DNA of 64,000 nt from Sabellastarte sp. h YS-2021 (Eukaryota; Annelida; Polychaeta; Sabellida; Sabellidae). The notes under the pieces are model-generated. The model was not told where the DNA came from and made no database searches. It worked only from the letters and a program-made list of their open reading frames with translations. How positions within the stretch are numbered: the stretch's first letter is position 1; each line of letters opens with the position of its first letter. The stretch covers positions 87,386,706-87,450,705 of the forward strand of contig OZ024934.1 of NCBI GenBank assembly GCA_964017235.1, read 5' to 3'. Below are positions 48,101 to 54,100 of the stretch, piece after piece. Position numbers and translations under genes: made by a program.

Positions 48101-51100
48101 TTTTTCTGGATATATGGTTTGACCCTCTAAGATGGCAAGGACAGGTGTGTGAAAGTAAAATCACTGGTATGAGTTTATAATGGCATGGTTTTGTACATTA
48201 ATATTTCTACTTGTCTATATACTCACGTAGGCAGAGGTGAACTGTGAGGGGCCACCCACTGGGTAAGATGAAAATGCATTTCTGGACAAGGTGATGTTCT
48301 GAAGACTGGTCAGACTGGACAGCAGGCCCTCCTGAAACCAACACAGGCATTTGCTAGAACATCCACATCAATGTAAAGCATGAAATTAGGGCTGGATTGA
48401 CCCTCACAATTTAATTTTACTGTTAAATCACTTGTGGAGCTGTCACAAGTAATAATTTTTGTATAAGATTACTTATTCATTAGTTGCTATTCAGCAAGTA
48501 TTCGTTTGTATAGATAAAAGCAACTACATGCATCAAACTTTAAACTTTCACAACATTCACTGGATGTACTGTTGGTTTAATATGTATATTAATCATGTTG
48601 CACTTGCCTTGTATATGTTACAAAAGTTTACTTTAACATCACAAATAACAAAGGAATGAGTTATTTTAAATATTCTGCGATATATTTCCTTTCTGATTTA
48701 AGCAGAAGTATCTTTCTTGTCTCTGGAGATTCAAATTAATAGGCTTTGATTACTATTTGAAGTATAAAATATAGAAAGATTACGAAGGGCGTTTACACAT
48801 GGCAGTGGTTGAATCGGTTCTGAAAATAAAAACTGATTTCCAGGGCTTTGAAACTGAACAAAATCCGGGGTTTTGAATGCTGGCACTGATACGGTGAAAA
48901 ATAACCACAAGCGTAAATGAGTCATAATTTAAACAGAAAATATGTATGCCTGAGATATCTTAAGGTCATTGCACATTTACGCGGCGCGGTACAATTTTTA
49001 CTACATGCTAAGCAGGCAAATTTTTCTTTACTTTGCACATTTGGGTGATTTTTCCCAGCGGTTTTCAGTAAATTGAAAAAAAAAATGTTTTTAAACTACA
49101 GCGAAAGTGGCTAGAATAGTTAAACTAATCACATATAATTAAACATCTAATATCCCACAGTACATTTCCACACCCTTACACCCTTACATGCAATTCAATC
49201 TCTTCACAATGAAGAGCCTTGCCCTTGACCAGTATCCTTTTATAATACTGGTGATTACACCCCCTTTCAATTAAATTCTGGCTGTGTTTTGTCTACATAT
49301 ATTGCCACACATCTAACTTGACATCCCTTGATCCATTTAAGTGCTTACTCCGTCTACAAACAAGACCCTTGGCCAGTGTGTCCCTTTTAGAATTACTGTT
49401 AATTGCCAACTTCATTAATTTGTAAATTTTAATTACTTAAATGTAGCTTTTATAAGCTACAAGCTTACCATGTGGGACTTAATGCTGTTCTCGGGTTGCC
49501 ACACCCGAAGCCAACGTCTTAGAAAAAAAGACAGTTCTTGTTAGCCACCGGATACACTGCTAGTTGTCGTCGCGTGATAACCTCTGACCTCTCGCCCTAC
49601 TTTCTCGTTGAAATTTTCTAAAACCTACCCCTCAGCTGGAATACAGCGGGGAGGCAGGGTGGGACTCTTCTAAGTCCCACATGGTAAGCTTGTAGCTTAT
49701 AAAAGCTACATTTAAGTAATTAAAATTTACAATTTTATTACGCTACAATAGCTTACCATGTGGGACTTAATGCTGAATTCAACCGCCTGGTGGCGGGATT
49801 ACAGCTGAGACTGGAAGATATGTCATTTTTTCTAAGATTTTGAATTAATATGTATAGAATAGTGCCAGAAATACCAGTCTGAGTCCCATTTACAGTGCCC
49901 CGATCCCGAAGACCGGGCCTGTAACGAGCCAAAAACCTAAATAAAATGAGAGACAGTGCTGAAACTGTCTAGATGTTTGATTGTAGGACGGAAGTGCAGC
50001 AGTGCTCACTTCGAGGTCTAAGGGTCCCTGAGGGCCCTTCACTAGTGACTGACCAACCCATGGTTGGACATCTCATAAATTTTTACAACCTGAATATGAG
50101 ATTAATGACAACTAAATAAGTCCTTGATAGAAGTTACTTGATAACTGAAAAACTTGATAACTGAAAAACAAAAATGACCTTACCCGTAACATCTTGAAGG
50201 TAAAGGAATACCTAGATCCTGGGAGAGACTCCTGAAGACTTGGTTGTAGCGGATGTGCCCCCCCCCTTTTTTTCTTTCCGAGGACAACTGGTCTGAGGGG
50301 AAGGATCTAGGACTTGTTGTGCCGCCACTACGGGTCCCAGATACATATTGTTGTTGGTGTCCGACCAAGTAAGGTATTTAGGTAAAAATTTGTAAATGTG
50401 TTGTGAGCTTTCCAGTGACAGGCTTGCATGATTTGGTCCACCGATACCCCACCGTAAAAGGCCTTAGAGGCCGCGAAGGCCTGGATGTCATGCGCTTTGA
50501 CTTGGACCAAGTCCAAGGCTTGTTGATCTGCTTGTTTGTAACAAAGTAGGATGGTTTGTTTCAACCATGAAGAGAGAGTAGCGGGTCTGATGTCTGAGGT
50601 ATGTCCTTTCTTAAAGGAGATGAAAAGGGGAGAACGAGACCCTCTCAGGTCTTTGTTCGGTCCAAATAAAACCTCAGGGCCCGCACGGGACACAGGGTCC
50701 TATCTTCTTTAAATTGTCTATCTACAATAGTAGTCAAAGCAGGAATAGTCACCGGAGACGCACTTTGAGAACCTTCTCTTGCTAGTTGGTTTTTGGCTAT
50801 GAAATCAGAAGAAGGGAACAAGGCAACCTTTTCCCATTGGCCTAGATTAGATACTTGTTTGCGACCCAGGCATGGATTTCGCTGCGGCGCTTGCCGGAGG
50901 CCAAAGCTAGCAAGAAAGCAGTTTTAGAGTAAGATGTTTGAGGTCTGTGTCTTTCATGGGCTCAAAATGGTGCTTTTGTGAGCTCGTTGAAGACAACAGA
51001 AAGGTTCCACTTGGGTAAATTTCTGGAACTTTTGGGACGATCCCTGTGAAAACTGGAGAGTAACCTATGAAGGTCTGCATTGTGTGCAACATGTTGGGCC

Positions 51101-54100
51101 GTTGGGCCCAAAGTGTCAACGATTGCAGTCCTGTAACCATCAAAGGTCGAGGGGCACCTGTTTAGGTCTTGGTACAGGTACATGAAAAAATCTGAGATTT
51201 GTTTCACAGATGGAGTGGAGAAATCCACCGAATTTTCTCTGCACCATTTTTCAAATAGGGCCCACTTTGACTTGTAGATGGTCCTTGTTGAAGACCGCTG
51301 AGGGGCAGCAATTCTCTCTGCCACCTCCACAGAAAAGCCTTGTTCTTGGAGTTGTCCGCTCCTAGACACCAGGCGTGGAGGTTCAGGTGCTGGGGGTTGT
51401 TGTGGAACACATACCTGTGGGACTGTTTGAGTAGGGTCGTTGACACTGGGAGTTGTAGTGGGATCTCTGTTGAGAGCTGCACTAGGTCCCGAAACCAGGG
51501 CATCCCTGGCCAGCCTGGGGCTATTACGATGATCAGGCAATAACATTGCCTGATCTTTTGGATCACCTTGAGAAGGAGCCGTAGGAGGGTACGCATAGGC
51601 CGTGAGGTTGGTCCAGTTTATGTTTAGAGCATCTAAGTCCCAGGCCCTTGGGTCTGGGATAGGAGACACGTACAGTGGGAGCTTGTGGTTCAGGTGAGTG
51701 GCAAATAAGTCTACATGAGGTGTGAACCACTTCTGGCAGATCTGTTTGAACACCTGTGGGTGCAGAGACCATTCTGTTGACTGCACTTGGTTGGACCTGG
51801 ACAGTAGGTTGGCCATCACATTCAGGCACCCTAGAACGTGCCTGGCTTTCAATGTATGAGGTAGTGATGGCCCCAGGTCGTGATCTTCCACAGGAGAGCG
51901 CACATCTCTGCTGAGTGTGTTCCTCCTTGTTGTTGATGTAGGCTACCACTGTTGAGTTGTCCATCGCAACTAACACTGTTTGATTCTGGCACTGGTCCTT
52001 GAAGTCTCGAAGGGCCAGGGAGACCGCCTTCAATTCTAGGACATATATGTGTAGCCTTTTTTCCCGATCTGACCACAGACCCTTTGTGGAATTTTGGTCT
52101 AAGTGAGCGCCCCAAGCTTCGTTTGAGGCGTCGGAAAAGAGTTGGATACTGTGGTCTTGGGATGAAGGTCTGCACCTTTCATCACGTTTGAGGGATTTAG
52201 CCACCAATCTAGGTGGGCTGCAATGGCTTCTGTCCAAGGAAGGAAGTTGTCCAGCGACTGAGGGTATCTCCTGTGCTCCTTGAGATGAAACTGAAAGGGC
52301 CTCATGTGAAGGCGTCCCTCCGGGACCATTTTCTCCGTTGAGGGTAGCAACCCAATTAGAGACATCAAACATCTTGCAGTCAAAACATGTTTTGACTTGA
52401 GTAGTAGGATCAAATCCTGAAGTTGAGCCATCTCTCTTGAGTGGGTTTTACAAGGGCTGAATCTAGGTGGTATTCGTAGCCCATGAACGAAAAAACACCT
52501 CAGTAGGTTTCAGTTCTGATTTTCCTGATTTATTATCCACCCCAAGGACTGAGTTAGGTCTACCACTGCCTGTGTGTTCACTTGGGCTTCCTCCTGAGAC
52601 TGGGACCTGATCAGCCAGTCGTCCAGATATTGGTGAATTCTGAGTCCTCTTGAGAGGGCCATTAGTTTCACTTCCTTTACGATCATTGTAAAGACCTGGG
52701 GGGCTGTGGCTAGTCCGAATGGGAGGGAGGTGAATTGGAACACCTGTGACTTGTAGAAAAACCTTAGGTATTTCCTTGAGTTTGGATGGATGGGGATGTG
52801 TAGGTAAGTGTCCGACAGATCTATCGACAATACCCACTCCCCTGGAATCAGGGAGGTCCTGATGGACTCTGGAGTTTCCATTTTGAACTTTTCTACGTGT
52901 AGAAAAGTGTTGAGCCTGTTTAGGTCTATGACTGGCCTCCACCTTAGGTGAGGCTTGGTACTAGGAACAGGCGACTGTAAAACCCAAGAGATTTTACATT
53001 TTCCACCCTTTCTATTGCATTCTTTGACAGAAGAGACTGGATACAGAGGCCAGGACTTGGTCTTTGAAGGGCCTTGTATTCTGACCGGGTCAGGAGTCTG
53101 ACTGGACTTGGATTGAAAAGAATGACAGGATTTGTTTGCCAGTCCTATCTGAAAGAACGGAGGAGAACTCCTACTGGTGGACTGAGTGAGGCTGGAGGAG
53201 TCATTGGGGGGGGGGGGGGGGGAGGGTTTTTATGCCCTCGTCCCCTGGAGTGGGTCGAAAGACCTTGGAGCCTTGGCTACTCGATTTCCCCCTACCTGGG
53301 GAAAACGATGGATACTGCTAGGGATGGAATGACCCCCATTGGGGTAGTTCCTGTAGGAGCCTCTAGATGTGGGGAATTGAAAAGGGTTGATTAGTAGGGC
53401 CTAAACCCTGAGTGTTAGTACAGGTGCCTTGATGAGGGACTCCTGTCCCTCCTAAACTAGTTGTGAATGGGGAACTTTAAGATCTAAAGATCCAGTATCT
53501 CACCTGAATTCACCATACCCCTTCTGACTACTTATATGCACCATGGAATTGAGTTTGACCTGTCTGATAGTAGCCTTGCTACTGTCTTAACGTATATATA
53601 TATAACCAGGTTGTATTCAGAAAAAAACCTAGTGAAGAGCAGCCTAAAAGCTCAACTCTTGCTGATCAGAAGGGGAGGAGGGGCTTACCGAAGGAAGCCC
53701 CTAGGGAGATACAGATTTGAAAATTTGTGTTCAAAACAAGGTTGTTCCATTTTAAGGCAAAATAACAGACCGACTTCCTGTTGGCCTAGTACATCATTCA
53801 GGGTCCAGACTGTGGGGGATCTAGGCATAAATTCCCTGGGGGCAGGGAGGTTCAAAAAACTGCCTAAGTTTCAATGTCCTCCAAAATGGTTAGGGTGAAG
53901 TCAGGCAACCTACTTCCCTAAATATACAGAGTCAGGACTGAATGAAGGACCTTGTTGGAAGCCCTCTTGGGCTTGAGGACTTGGACCCAAGCCTCCAATA
54001 AGAGATATTTACTGCCAGGCTGGAGAAAAATTAGTCCAAGTGTGTGTTAGGATTGTTCAGAGTTCTGATCTGGAACCATCATCTGAACATCAGATTTAAG

